NCBI RefSeq assembly: GCF_014762745.1
Contig: NZ_JABURJ010000135.1
Location: 1-64,000 of the forward strand
Reading direction: 5' to 3'
Length of the DNA stretch: 64,000 nt
Origin: Kangiella sp.
GTDB lineage: Bacteria; Pseudomonadota; Gammaproteobacteria; Enterobacterales; Kangiellaceae
Below the pieces are notes generated by a model. That model worked only from the letters and a program-made list of their open reading frames with translations. It was not told where the DNA came from and made no database searches. Each line of letters opens with the position of its first letter. Within the stretch, counting starts at the first letter, position 1. The translations under genes and the position numbers were made by a program. Shown piece after piece: positions 29,596 to 39,253 of the stretch.

Positions 29596-30900
29596 CTAAT
29601 GAAGAGGAATCTGCAGGCGCGCTTCCAGGCCTTTCTCGGCGCGGTTATGCAAAGTGACCGTGCCACCGTGCATTTCTGCAATACGACGGACAATTGCCAA
29701 TCCCAAACCTGAGCCGCCGCCACTTCTGGCCGAATCGCCCCGGGAGAATGGCTGGAATAGATGCTCCATCTCGGCATCCCTGATACCCGGACCTTCATCC
29801 AGCACCGATAGCTGAATCATCTTATCCTCAATTTTGGTGGTGACCTTTAGGGGTGGCCCTGCGTATTTCAGGCCATTCATGATCAGGTTAGTAATTAATC
29901 GCTTCATTGCCAAGGGTTTAAAATAAATCTTCGGCAATTTCCCCAGCTCAAAACTGATATCCTGAGTTTGTAATCTGACCGACTTGATACATTCTTCAAC
30001 CAATGCATTTAAGTCACCGAGCTGCTCGCGCTCATCCCGGCCATCACGCACGAACGAAATGAACTGGTCAATAATCTGATCCATATCCTCGGTATCCCGC
30101 ACAATCCCTTCGCGTAACTCTTCATCCGCCTCACCCATAAACTCAGTGGCTAAGCGAATACGCGTTAATGGTGTGCGCAAATCATGCGAAACACCGGCCA
30201 GCAGCAAATTACGATCCTGCTCCAGCTGCTGCACATTGCGCGCCATCTGGTTAAAGGCTCGTGTCACGGTGACCATTTCTTCAAGCCCCTCTTCCTTTAA
30301 CTGGCCCGGATTGTCACCACGACCAATTTCACGCGCGGCAAATTCCAGGCGGCGCAGTGGACGGCTGATCTGCTTGGTGAAAATCCAGCCTCCGAGCAGA
30401 CTTAACAATAAAATTACCGATATATAGACCACGGGCGGGTGGATATAAAAACCTTCGAAAGGATCCATCGCGATTCTGAGCCAGACATTGGTATGCTGCG
30501 GAGATTTAATCCAGTAATAAATGTTATCGGATTCTTCTACCCGCATTTCAGTCTGGGTTTCACTGACGCCCAGACTCTCAGCCAGCTGCTCGGTCAACAC
30601 GCTGTATGGACGCGCCTCTCTAAGCTGTTTTGGCTCGCCCATACGGGTGGAAATAAACTGGATGCGTTGGTTATCCATAATCTGCTGACGCACCGAGCCA
30701 TCAATTTTCCCTTCAAACTCCAGCGCCTGCAATTCAAGTGAAGTTTTCACATCCGCCGAAAGCAACTGCACCAGCTGCTTCATTGAAGGCTGCGCCACAT
30801 ACCAGGAGATCGACAGATAAGACACCCACTGATTAATCAGCAACAGGCAACCGACCAATACGGCAATACGGCCAAATGCTGATTTAGGCAGAATACGCAT
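29596..30900 (-). CDS. envZ: Osmosensor histidine kinase EnvZ
   Basis: 434 residues (E. coli 450). Two transmembrane helices (about 8-30 and 158-178) flank a periplasmic domain; a HAMP domain ([18 protein letters not shown]), the H-box [17 protein letters not shown] and ATPase boxes ([31 protein letters not shown]) follow. The intact catalytic motifs and the adjacent ompR identify it. 50 nt separate it from ompR. Confidence 0.94.
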   Translation of the reverse strand: MRILPKSAFGRIAVLVGCLLLINQWVSYLSISWYVAQPSMKQLVQLLSADVKTSLELQALEFEGKIDGSVRQQIMDNQRIQFISTRMGEPKQLREARPYSVLTEQLAESLGVSETQTEMRVEESDNIYYWIKSPQHTNVWLRIAMDPFEGFYIHPPVVYISVILLLSLLGGWIFTKQISRPLRRLEFAAREIGRGDNPGQLKEEGLEEMVTVTRAFNQMARNVQQLEQDRNLLLAGVSHDLRTPLTRIRLATEFMGEADEELREGIVRDTEDMDQIIDQFISFVRDGRDEREQLGDLNALVEECIKSVRLQTQDISFELGKLPKIYFKPLAMKRLITNLIMNGLKYAGPPLKVTTKIEDKMIQLSVLDEGPGIRDAEMEHLFQPFSRGDSARSGGGSGLGLAIVRRIAEMHGGTVTLHNRAEKGLEARLQIPLH

Positions 30901-30950
30901 GAAAGCTAGTGATAGAGACTGTCAAAGGGAACAGAGCAAGACCTGAGCTA

Positions 30951-31673
30951 TCAGGCCTCACCACCATCTGGAACGAACACATAGCCCACGCCCCAGACCG
31001 TCTGGATATAACGCGGATGGGCCGGATCGGCTTCAATCAGACGACGTAAACGCGATACCTGTACATCAATGCTGCGTTCCAGCGCTGAGTAATCACGACC
31101 ACGAGCCAGATTCATCAGCTTGTCGCGAGATAATGGTTGACGAGCATGCTCAACCAATGACTTCAACACCGCAAACTCGCCACTAGTCAATGAAATAGGA
31201 TTACCATCATCGGTCATCTCGCGGGTTGCCAGATTTAGAGTAAAGCGCCCAAAGCTGACGACTGTTTCGGAGTTACTTGGAGCCCCTGGAATATGTTTGG
31301 CCTGGCGACGAAGCACTGCACGGATACGAGCCAACAGCTCACGGGGATTAAAAGGTTTCGCCAGATAGTCATCCGCACCCACTTCCAAACCGACAATACG
31401 ATCCACTTCATCGCCTTTCGCAGTCAGCATAATGATTGGGATGGGGTTATTCTGGGAACGCAGGCGGCGGCAAATGGAAAGACCGTCTTCACCAGGAAGC
31501 ATCAAATCGAGAACCATCAAGTGATAATTCTCACGCTCCAGAAAACGATCCATCTGCTCAGCATTTTCAACAGTGCGGACCATAAAGTCCTGCTCTTTCA
31601 GATAACGCTCCAGTAGACTTCGCAAACGAACGTCATCATCAACCACTAATATCTTCGGAGTTTCTTCAGTCAT
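30951..31673 (-). CDS. ompR: Response regulator OmpR
   Basis: 240 residues. Receiver domain with acidic pocket VVDDDVRLRSLL, phosphoacceptor Asp in MVLDLMLPGEDG and Lys in DDYLAKPFNPRELLARI; then a winged-helix domain with LTSGEFAVLKSLVEH and IDVQVSRLRRLIE. Very close to enterobacterial OmpR. It partners EnvZ and probably controls envelope porins and other genes. Confidence 0.97.
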   Translation of the reverse strand: MTEETPKILVVDDDVRLRSLLERYLKEQDFMVRTVENAEQMDRFLERENYHLMVLDLMLPGEDGLSICRRLRSQNNPIPIIMLTAKGDEVDRIVGLEVGADDYLAKPFNPRELLARIRAVLRRQAKHIPGAPSNSETVVSFGRFTLNLATREMTDDGNPISLTSGEFAVLKSLVEHARQPLSRDKLMNLARGRDYSALERSIDVQVSRLRRLIEADPAHPRYIQTVWGVGYVFVPDGGEA

Positions 31674-31973
31674 AACCCAACATTCCTTCTACTTTATTAT
31701 GCGCTTTCTATTAAGCGCCCCCGTTACATTATTAACGTCTATTAGAATTACATCAGTAACTTTTATCAGAAAGGCCTTTTCTTGTCTTGTTATTAATTGT
31801 CAACAAATTGGCCATAAAAACAAACAATTAGTCATGCTCCAGTAGCGCTTTACCCTTGATTTACCCACAGTTGAGCGCTGAGTCAAAGCCGACTTGGGCA
31901 TTTTGTTCTTTTTTCATAGGTTTCGAAGCACTATACTATGCCGCCATATTTTCCCCAATAAGCACTTAACAAG
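31674..31973. other. Divergent promoter region ompR / tex
   Basis: 300 nt without a gene. It is A/T-rich and contains a -10-like TATACT about 40 nt before the tex ATG. An inverted repeat around 31711-31723 (GCGCTTTCTATTAAGCGC) is close to the ompR start. No other structure is convincing. Confidence 0.4.
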
Positions 31974-34295
31974 ATGTTACAAATAAACCAACAGATAGCT
32001 CAAGAGTTAAATGTTCGCCCGCAACAGGTAGAAGCTGCGGTTCGCTTGCTGGATGAAGGCTCGACCGTACCCTTCATCGCGCGTTACCGTAAAGAAGTCA
32101 CTGGCGCACTGGATGACACCCAGCTACGGGATCTTGAGCAGAGACTGGGTTATTTGCGCGAACTGGAAGATCGCCGCGCTGCCATTCTTAAAAGTATCGA
32201 AGAGCAGGAAAAGCTGACACCAGAACTGAAATCTTCGATTGAAGCAGCCACCACCAAGAGTGAACTGGAAGATTTATACCTGCCCTATAAACCCAAGCGT
32301 CGCACCAAAGCCCAAATCGCGCGCGAAGCAGGTCTTGAGCCATTGGCCATGGATTTATGGCAGAACCCAGCGCTTGATCCTGAAGCCGAAGCAGAGAAAT
32401 ACCTCAATCCTGAACATAAAATTGAATCGACTAAAGATGCGCTGGACGGCGCCCGTCAGATTCTGATGGAAGTATTTGCGGAAAACGCTGAACTGCTGAA
32501 AACACTGCGCGAATACCTATGGGATAACGCCTTTATTCATGCCAGGGTCATTGAAGGCAAAGAAAAAGAAGGCATCAAGTTCTCTGACTATTTTGACCAC
32601 AGCGAAGCTTTCAAAACCATTCCTTCCCATCGAATCCTAGCTTTGCTGCGTGGCCGCAACGAAAACATTCTGACCTTGCAGATGGTTTCTAACCAGGAAC
32701 TTATCAAAGACCCTGAAGCCAACGACCCTTGCCTGTCGATGGTTGCCGAGCATTTTAATATCAAAGATCAGAAGCGACCGGCTGATTACTGGCTACAGCA
32801 GGTAGTCCTCTGGACCTGGAAGATCAAGCTGCACCTATATCTCGAAACTGAATTATTAGCCAAAGTGCGTGAACTGGGCGAAACTGAAGCAATACGTATC
32901 TTTGCCCGCAATTTGCATGACCTGCTAATGGCTGCTCCGGCTGGTGCCAAGGTGACCATGGGGCTGGATCCGGGCTTGCGAACTGGTACTAAAGCAGTGA
33001 TTGTCGATGAAACAGGCAAGTTGCTGACACAAACCACCATCTTCCCACATGCGCCACAAAATCAGTGGGACCAATCATTACGCAAACTGCAGACCTTATG
33101 TGAAATGCACAAGGTTGAGCTTGTCAGTATCGGCAATGGTACTGCATCAAGAGAAACCGACAAGCTGGTAGCCGAACTGATAAAAATGGCACCGCAACTT
33201 AAATTACAAAAGATCATGGTCAGCGAAGCAGGAGCTTCGGTCTACTCTGCATCGGCACTGGCCGCACAAGAATTCCCTGATCTGGATGTGAGTTATCGTG
33301 GCGCTGTATCCATTGCCCGTCGCTTACAGGACCCTCTGGCAGAGCTGGTAAAAATTGAGCCTAAGTCTATTGGTGTAGGTCAATACCAGCATGATGTCAG
33401 CCAAAGCCAGCTGGCAAAAAGCCTCGATGGCGTGGTCGAAGACTGTGTGAATGCGGTTGGCGTTGACCTGAATATGGCTTCTGTTCCGCTACTGACCCGC
33501 GTTTCAGGCCTGAGTAAAACCATTGCGCAGAATATCGTTAACTGGCGCGACTCTAATGGCCGCTTCAATAACCGTAAGCAGCTTCTCGAAGTTGAGCGCA
33601 TGGGGCCGAAAACCTATGAGCAGGCCGCAGGCTTCCTGCGTATTCGTGATGGCGACAACGCTCTGGACAGCTCTGCAGTTCACCCCGAAGCCTATCCAGT
33701 GGTTGAAAAAATGATGCAAGCTCTTGAACTGCAGGACGTGCATCAGTTGATGGGCAACTCAGATAAGTTACGTCAGGTTAAGGCTCAGGACTTTACAGAC
33801 GAAACCTTTGGTTTACATACCGTTAATGACATTTTGAAAGAACTGGACAAGCCGGGCCGCGACCCACGTCCGGAGTTTAAAATGGTCCAATTTAAAGAAG
33901 GTGTCGAAACCCTGAGTGACCTGAAAATTGGCATGGAACTGGAAGGGGTTGTCACCAACGTAACCGCCTTCGGTGCCTTTGTGGATGTTGGCGTCCATCA
34001 GGACGGTCTGGTGCACCTGTCAATGATGGCCAATGAGTTCATTAAAGACCCGGCAGAAGTGGTAAAAGCCGGCGATATCGTCAAGGTCTGGGTGCTGGAC
34101 GTAGATATACAGCGTAAACGCATCAGCCTGTCGATGATTGGCCCCGATGCTCAGGCCGCATCAAAGCCCGCTCAAAAGCGCGATGCTAAATCCCATAAAA
34201 AAGGCAACTTTAAAGGAAACCAATCCGCTAAACGTGGTCAAAATAAGCCGCAGGGTGCTTTTGCCGATGCTTTGGCGGCAGCCCTGAAGAAATAA
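31974..34295 (+). CDS. tex: Tex-family RNA-binding transcription accessory protein
   Basis: 773 residues. N-terminal helical Tex region ([20 protein letters not shown]), YqgF/RNase H-like domain ([18 protein letters not shown]), helix-hairpin-helix domains ([20 protein letters not shown]) and a C-terminal S1 domain ([20 protein letters not shown]) followed by a basic tail. It binds nucleic acid and influences transcription; the exact role is unclear in the family. The ATG at 31974 gives the standard N-terminus. Confidence 0.95.
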   Translation: MLQINQQIAQELNVRPQQVEAAVRLLDEGSTVPFIARYRKEVTGALDDTQLRDLEQRLGYLRELEDRRAAILKSIEEQEKLTPELKSSIEAATTKSELEDLYLPYKPKRRTKAQIAREAGLEPLAMDLWQNPALDPEAEAEKYLNPEHKIESTKDALDGARQILMEVFAENAELLKTLREYLWDNAFIHARVIEGKEKEGIKFSDYFDHSEAFKTIPSHRILALLRGRNENILTLQMVSNQELIKDPEANDPCLSMVAEHFNIKDQKRPADYWLQQVVLWTWKIKLHLYLETELLAKVRELGETEAIRIFARNLHDLLMAAPAGAKVTMGLDPGLRTGTKAVIVDETGKLLTQTTIFPHAPQNQWDQSLRKLQTLCEMHKVELVSIGNGTASRETDKLVAELIKMAPQLKLQKIMVSEAGASVYSASALAAQEFPDLDVSYRGAVSIARRLQDPLAELVKIEPKSIGVGQYQHDVSQSQLAKSLDGVVEDCVNAVGVDLNMASVPLLTRVSGLSKTIAQNIVNWRDSNGRFNNRKQLLEVERMGPKTYEQAAGFLRIRDGDNALDSSAVHPEAYPVVEKMMQALELQDVHQLMGNSDKLRQVKAQDFTDETFGLHTVNDILKELDKPGRDPRPEFKMVQFKEGVETLSDLKIGMELEGVVTNVTAFGAFVDVGVHQDGLVHLSMMANEFIKDPAEVVKAGDIVKVWVLDVDIQRKRISLSMIGPDAQAASKPAQKRDAKSHKKGNFKGNQSAKRGQNKPQGAFADALAAALKK

Positions 34296-34370
34296 GCCGC
34301 AAGGAAATGGTTACAAATTGTCACTTTTAAACCGTCTATGTCACGGGTAGTATTGCGAAACGTAACTGCT

Positions 34371-34390
34371 TGCACTTTAAACCAAGTGCA
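34371..34390. repeat. Short inverted repeat upstream of dsbB
   Basis: TGCACTT and AAGTGCA arms around TAAACC, in the 147-nt gap between tex and dsbB. No T tract follows, so it is more like an operator than a terminator. The half-site spacing does not fit the NtrC pattern seen elsewhere in the window. Confidence 0.35.
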
Positions 34391-34442
34391 GGTAGTGTGC
34401 GCTATTCGCGTCCTGTGAACCAAAGACACAAGAGCATATCAC

Positions 34443-34955
34443 ATGAATTTAAATAGCCGTGGCTGGAACTTTTTTGGTGCTTTCATCTGTTATCAGTTAC
34501 TGGTAACCGCCTTTTACTTCCAGTACGTTGATGGACTCGAGCCTTGTCCATTATGCATGTTCCAACGAGTCGCTGTTGCGGCCATGGGTATTGTGCTTCT
34601 CCTGAACGCAATCCATAACCCACCCATCTCTTCCATCAGCAATCGCATCTACCAGATCCTGGGATTACTAACCACGTTTGCTGGTATCGGAATTGCCGGA
34701 CGCCATGTCTATCTACAAAGCCTGCCAGAAGGCGAAGCACCAGCTTGTGGTGCACCCTTAGATTACATGATGGATGTTTTACCCTTCATGGAAGTTTTAC
34801 AAACCGTATTAACGGGCGCCGGTGAATGCGCCAAAATCAGCTGGAGATTCTTAGGAATATCAATGCCTGGCTGGATGCTGATCATATTCATCATAGCGGC
34901 GCTGGTCTTTGGCTTTAGATTGTTTAAAGCATTCCAGCAACCAAAACCACTTTAA
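34443..34955 (+). CDS. dsbB: Disulfide bond formation protein DsbB
   Basis: Inner-membrane quinone reductase that reoxidises DsbA. 170 residues, four transmembrane helices. The first redox pair is in EPCPLCMFQR; the second is Cys in APACGAPLDYM and Cys in GAGECAKISW in the second periplasmic loop. Layout and length match the family. Confidence 0.93.
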   Translation: MNLNSRGWNFFGAFICYQLLVTAFYFQYVDGLEPCPLCMFQRVAVAAMGIVLLLNAIHNPPISSISNRIYQILGLLTTFAGIGIAGRHVYLQSLPEGEAPACGAPLDYMMDVLPFMEVLQTVLTGAGECAKISWRFLGISMPGWMLIIFIIAALVFGFRLFKAFQQPKPL

Positions 34956-34979
34956 TCCTAAGGTACAACCGAGGCTCTT

Positions 34980-35276
34980 ATGATCCGAGTTATTATCGAG
35001 CGAGTTATCAGCGAAGGTAAGCTAGACGACTACCATGCGCTAATCCGCCAAGCCAAAAACAAAGCCAGCAACTCTGCCGGTTTCTTAACCGGTGAAATTT
35101 TCCACGTTAAAGATAATCCTAATCATGTCATCGTCATGTCATGCTGGGATTCATTTGAGACCTGGGAGGTGTGGGCAGAGTCAGAACAGCGTTTGGATTT
35201 ACTAGACGCCATGCGCCCCTTGCTGGAATCAGACGAAAAAGTCACTGTGCTGGAAAGCAGTAATATTAAAAGCTAA
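34980..35276 (+). CDS. ABM-domain (antibiotic biosynthesis monooxygenase-like) protein
   Basis: 98 residues, a single small dimeric alpha+beta barrel. Pattern: strand IRVIIERVISEGKLDDYHAL, helix, strand VIVMSCWDSFETWEVWAES. The family includes monooxygenases and many members of unknown function; no substrate can be assigned. It lies 24 nt after dsbB, with a strong terminator after it, so the two are probably co-transcribed. Confidence 0.8.
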   Translation: MIRVIIERVISEGKLDDYHALIRQAKNKASNSAGFLTGEIFHVKDNPNHVIVMSCWDSFETWEVWAESEQRLDLLDAMRPLLESDEKVTVLESSNIKS

Positions 35277-35292
35277 TTTATTCCTTCCCAAT

Positions 35293-35321
35293 AAAAAACC
35301 AGCTGATTTAGCTGGTTTTTT
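35293..35321. terminator. Terminator after the ABM gene
   Basis: Stem AAAAAACCAGCT / AGCTGGTTTTTT with a GATTT loop. The A run on one side and T run on the other allow function in both directions, between the ABM gene and the convergent DUF962 gene. Confidence 0.9.
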
Positions 35322-35346
35322 TGTGCCTATAACCTTCTGAATATTA

Positions 35347-35673
35347 TCAAAAATACTTAGGCCATTCTTTTTTCAGCTGCCCAGTCATAGCCATAAACAG
35401 CATCTTATAATCAGCCATCAGTGACCATAATGGGTAGGTGAATGTGGCTGGACGGTTCTTCTCTATGGTGAAGTGACCGATCCAGGCCGGGCCGTAGCCA
35501 ACCACTAATACCAACGGTAACCATAGCCACTGGGCAGTAGCGATAAGGTAAATCAGCAGAACCAATGATGTGGTCGTGCCGACATAATGCAGCAGGCGGT
35601 TACTCGGCAAGCGATGCTCGCCGAGATAAAAAGGCCAAAACTCTTTGAAGGTTTTAATGCTTTTTTCCGCCAT
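35347..35673 (-). CDS. DUF962 / Mpo1-like membrane protein
   Basis: 108 residues with two hydrophobic segments (about 33-48 and 50-64). The family motif FWPFYLGEHRLPSNRLLHYVGT near the N-terminus and GPAWIGHFTIEKNRPATF are present. The yeast member Mpo1 is a dioxygenase in phytosphingosine breakdown; the role in bacteria is unclear. It lies 18 nt downstream of the FKBP gene. Confidence 0.85.
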   Translation of the reverse strand: MAEKSIKTFKEFWPFYLGEHRLPSNRLLHYVGTTTSLVLLIYLIATAQWLWLPLVLVVGYGPAWIGHFTIEKNRPATFTYPLWSLMADYKMLFMAMTGQLKKEWPKYF

Positions 35674-35691
35674 AGCCCTTACTACCGTTTA

Positions 35692-36633
35692 TTACTGGTC
35701 GTCGCCCGTAGCTTCTTTAACTTCCTCTTCAACTTCCTGAGCAGCTTCTTCAACAGTTTCCTGAGTCGTTTCAGCAGCCTGCTCTAACTCTTGAGCAGCT
35801 TCTTCAACCTGCTCTTCAAGCTGTTCGTCGATGGCTGGTTCTTCGTCAGGTTGAACTGGCTCAGTTGGGTTGATATCAAGTAGTTCAATTTCAAAAACCA
35901 GGGTTGAATTGCCCGGAATAGTACCGCGATCCATTTCACCATAAGCAAGCTCAGGCTCAATCACAAACTCGTATTTATCACCCACATTCATCAACTGAAC
36001 GCCTTCAGTCCAGCCTGGGATAACGCCACGCAAAGGGAAGTCGATTGGCTGTTTACGAGCATAAGAACTATCGAATTCTTTACCATCGATAAAGGTTCCA
36101 CGGTAATGAACGCGTACGGTATCTTCAGCCTTAGGACTTTGGTCGTTACCGCTTGCCTCGATCACGCGATACATCAAGCCTGACTCGGTGGTTTGAACAC
36201 CTTCTTTTTGTGCATATTCTTCACGGAAAGCTTCGCCGGCTGCCAGATTAGCTTCTGCTTCTTTTTGTGCTTCAGCTTCCAGCTTCGCCTGGTGCTCTTC
36301 CATCTTAGTGTTCAGATTGTTCTGGAAGGCGTCCATCTGCTCATCAACTTCTTCATCTGTTAGCTGAGCATTACCAGCAAAACCATCTTTGATGCCATCT
36401 GCGACAATCTGCGGATTAATCTCTATGCCATATTCTTTCAAAGACTCGAAATTCTGGCCCATCTGCTTGGAGAAATTGACTCCTATTGCATAAGCAGCTT
36501 TATCATACTCACCTTTGAACTCGGCAGCTTGCTGAGCAGTTTCTGGTTTTGCAGTTTCACTTTTTGTATCACTTGATTGCTCACAGGCAACCAATGCAGC
36601 GCTTAACGCTAGAACTAAAGTTGTTTTCTTCAT
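35692..36633 (-). CDS. Lipid-anchored FKBP-type peptidyl-prolyl isomerase
   Basis: 313 residues from the ATG at 36633, which gives a signal with lipobox AALVACEQ (Cys17); a longer in-frame start at 36705 adds an unlikely leader. The N-terminal FkpA/Mip-type dimerisation region (about 40-140, AYAIGVNFSKQMGQNFESLK) precedes the FKBP domain (about 150-253, DTVRVHYRGTFIDGKEFDSS). A Glu-rich tail of about 60 residues (254-313) that resembles a coiled coil follows, which is unusual. It probably folds envelope proteins. Confidence 0.9.
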   Translation of the reverse strand: MKKTTLVLALSAALVACEQSSDTKSETAKPETAQQAAEFKGEYDKAAYAIGVNFSKQMGQNFESLKEYGIEINPQIVADGIKDGFAGNAQLTDEEVDEQMDAFQNNLNTKMEEHQAKLEAEAQKEAEANLAAGEAFREEYAQKEGVQTTESGLMYRVIEASGNDQSPKAEDTVRVHYRGTFIDGKEFDSSYARKQPIDFPLRGVIPGWTEGVQLMNVGDKYEFVIEPELAYGEMDRGTIPGNSTLVFEIELLDINPTEPVQPDEEPAIDEQLEEQVEEAAQELEQAAETTQETVEEAAQEVEEEVKEATGDDQ

Positions 36634-36715
36634 AGTTAGTTGTTTCACTGATATTTTCCCCAAATAGTGGTTGAAAAACAGGCATTGTGCAGGAGATATC
36701 TGCAAAATGCGAGGT

Positions 36716-37225
36716 CTAAACCTGTAACTTTTGAACTATTACTCCTAGTTCAGAAGCTTCCAGCAGGGCTTCATCCGCTTCGATTCGCGATTGAGCCTGA
36801 GTTTGAATATAGAAACGTAAATTACTCATTGGTTCAACAGAGTGCGGCACGATTGGCCAAAAGGGTAACAAGCTCTTAACTGCCTGTTGTTGCACCAGTT
36901 TTTCGCCTTTAAGCTCAAGTGCCAGAAGCTTTTTATACTCTTCTTTTTGCCCCAGATGTTTGGCCTGTCGCCGTCTGTTACGTAATCCAGCTACTGCCTG
37001 AGAAGCCTGTAACCCCTCGCGGATCACTTTTTTCCAGACCACCGAGTCCATAGCTATCCCCTGTTCTTCCGCCCATAAGGCCAGAAGCACATAGTTAACA
37101 TTGAGTTGATAGCTATCCTGTAGCTTGAGTAATAGGGGTTTGACCTGCGCGGCCTCATAAAAGACGCACGACCAATCCCAGAAATTATCCTGATGATGTT
37201 GTAATAACTGTTCCTTGACCATCAA
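36716..37225 (-). CDS. DUF2390 / TIGR02444 family protein
   Basis: 169 residues, all-helical, no signal or membrane segment. Family features are FWDWSCVFYEAAQVKPLLLK near the start, QLNVNYVLLALWAEEQ, and RNRRRQAKHLGQKEEYKKL in the middle. Function unknown. It lies 23 nt downstream of the DUF423 gene and 82 nt upstream of the FKBP gene. Confidence 0.82.
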   Translation of the reverse strand: MMVKEQLLQHHQDNFWDWSCVFYEAAQVKPLLLKLQDSYQLNVNYVLLALWAEEQGIAMDSVVWKKVIREGLQASQAVAGLRNRRRQAKHLGQKEEYKKLLALELKGEKLVQQQAVKSLLPFWPIVPHSVEPMSNLRFYIQTQAQSRIEADEALLEASELGVIVQKLQV

Positions 37226-37248
37226 CTTACCCCATTCGTTGATTCCGG

Positions 37249-37632
37249 CTATTGATTATTATTGTCAACCTTGCTGGCAAAGACGGCCCAGAAAAAGACT
37301 AGCCAGCTTATAATGAGTAGACTTCCGCCGAGTGGGATTACTTTACGGATCAGCTCACTGCCCGTCAATGCGTAAAAGTAGAGACCACCGCTAAACCCGA
37401 TGATACCGGCAAACATCAGCCAGCCAGCCAGCTCTCCTCTGCGATTGGCCAGATAGCCCGAAACTAGCCCCACGGCTAACAGGCCAAGTGCATGATAAAT
37501 CTGATATTGAACCCCAAGTTCAAACAGTCTTTGCATGTCCGCGGGTAAGCTTAGGGCATGAGATCCCATAGCTCCAAGAGCCACCCCGAGCGCCATAAAC
37601 ATGGCGCCATGTAGAATAAAGTGCTTTTTCAT
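37249..37632 (-). CDS. DUF423 membrane protein (YgdD-like)
   Basis: 127 residues, four transmembrane helices. Family motifs GVALGAMGSHAL and FELGVQYQIYHALGLL are clear. Function unknown. It probably starts the operon that continues with the DUF2390 gene; the 115-nt gap to its divergent neighbour should hold promoters. Confidence 0.87.
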   Translation of the reverse strand: MKKHFILHGAMFMALGVALGAMGSHALSLPADMQRLFELGVQYQIYHALGLLAVGLVSGYLANRRGELAGWLMFAGIIGFSGGLYFYALTGSELIRKVIPLGGSLLIISWLVFFWAVFASKVDNNNQ

Positions 37633-37747
37633 TAAGACGTTAGAATTTTAAAAAGAGCCTAGTATTACATGAGAAAAGAGGTTTACAAAATCTGCGGTTT
37701 TATAATTAAGCCCTTTACGGGTAAAATGACCAAAATTTTTTAATGAT

Positions 37748-39247
37748 TTGAATCCCTTGGCTAAAAAACCCAGCAAAACATCCGCACTCGTCATTGGCCT
37801 GGCCTTTGGCCTGCTGAAACTGTTCGCAAAACTCCCTTATCCTTTTGTGATTGCCTGTGGCCGTCAGCTGGGGCGCTTACTCTACCGGGTGAAAAGCCGC
37901 CGCATTATAGTCGAAGCTAATCTGCGTTACTGCTTCTCGGAACTGAGCTACGCAGAGCGCCAAAAGATGTGCAAGGCTCACTTTCTGGCACTGGGCGAAG
38001 GTTTTGCCGAGTTGGCATTGGCCTGGTACAAACCTTTCAAAAAGCTGGAAAAATACCATGAGATTCGTGGACTTGAGCATTACGAAAAAGCTCAGGCCAC
38101 CGGACGCGGCATTTTATTTCTGGGTTATCACAACACCAGTTTAGAACTGTCTGGCGCCATTATGTCGCGCTATCTCGAATTTGCTGCCTTTTATCGACCT
38201 AACAAGAATCCTGCACTCGACTATCATATCCAAAAAGGGCGTAATAACCGCACTCAGACCATGGGCCGCAATGACATCCGTTCTATAGGCAAGTGGCTGA
38301 AATCCGGCAAGAATTTATGGTTTATGCCGGATCAGGATATGGGTCGCAAGGCGACCGTATTCGCCCCCTTCTTTGGAAATCCCATGGCAACGCTCAATTC
38401 GCCAATGCGCATCACTAAACTGGGCAATGCCATTGTGCTGCCAGTCAGTTACCACAAGGACAAGAAGGGCAAAATGATTGTCGAAGTTCTGCCTGAAGTA
38501 GAGTTTACCGGCCAGGATGACATCGACTGCACCATGACCAATAAGATTCTCGAAGCCTGTATCATGCAGGCACCGGAACAATATTATTGGGTTCATCGTC
38601 GATTTAAAACCCTGCCCGAGGGCCAGCGCACCATCTACAAGCAGAAACCACCCAGGCTCAAGGCAATTAGTGCAGAGCAACATGATGGTGCCATAAGTTC
38701 TGGCAAAACACTGACTAGACAGGAAGGCCTGCCAAAACTGGTACGCACCTTCGACGGACAACTGCTGAATATCTTCCCTCGCCGCACCAGTCTGGCCATT
38801 GATATTACGCGCCAGGAACTCAAGCGTATGCTGGACAAGTGCTCTCTGTTTACTTTCCGCGGTTTCTACACCATCACTCCACAGGAATTTACCCTGTGCG
38901 AGGAGCGCAATGCCTACATGTTGCGTTACCTTGAAGTTCCCGGAGTCAGTCTAAGCCATATCCCAGCCGATCGTCACGAACCCACCGCCATTCTGCTCGG
39001 TAGCTGGCTCAACCATCTGCATAACGAAGGGATTTATTTGAAAGATATTCGTCAGACCAATATTCAGATATTGCCCAATGGCTCTTTTATCTTACTCAAC
39101 CCGACTAACTGTGAGTTTTTTGACCGTGAAGTGAAGGAGTCTTTGCGCGAAAAAGATCGTCAGCAGATGATGGAAGCAATTGCTTTATTAAAAGACAGTC
39201 AGCGTTGCCGTGAGCTTTTTATTGAGCAATATCAGATGAAGCCTTAA
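37748..39247 (+). CDS. LpxL-like acyltransferase fused to a KdkA-like pseudokinase
   Basis: 499 residues. Residues 1-300 form a lipid A late acyltransferase (LpxL/LpxM type): N-terminal hydrophobic helix and HxxxxE motif His128/Glu133 in GYHNTSLELSG. Residues about 330-480 align with the KdkA kinase encoded at 47498-48208: LNHLHNEGIYLKDIRQTNI matches its catalytic loop, with Asp433 and Asn438 kept, but the metal-binding DFD is replaced by NPTN (451-454) and the loop His by Leu. The start appears to be TTG. It probably acts on lipid A at the inner membrane; the C-terminal part may bind Kdo or the partner enzyme. Confidence 0.82.
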   Translation: MNPLAKKPSKTSALVIGLAFGLLKLFAKLPYPFVIACGRQLGRLLYRVKSRRIIVEANLRYCFSELSYAERQKMCKAHFLALGEGFAELALAWYKPFKKLEKYHEIRGLEHYEKAQATGRGILFLGYHNTSLELSGAIMSRYLEFAAFYRPNKNPALDYHIQKGRNNRTQTMGRNDIRSIGKWLKSGKNLWFMPDQDMGRKATVFAPFFGNPMATLNSPMRITKLGNAIVLPVSYHKDKKGKMIVEVLPEVEFTGQDDIDCTMTNKILEACIMQAPEQYYWVHRRFKTLPEGQRTIYKQKPPRLKAISAEQHDGAISSGKTLTRQEGLPKLVRTFDGQLLNIFPRRTSLAIDITRQELKRMLDKCSLFTFRGFYTITPQEFTLCEERNAYMLRYLEVPGVSLSHIPADRHEPTAILLGSWLNHLHNEGIYLKDIRQTNIQILPNGSFILLNPTNCEFFDREVKESLREKDRQQMMEAIALLKDSQRCRELFIEQYQMKP

Positions 39248-39253
39248 CTGGAA

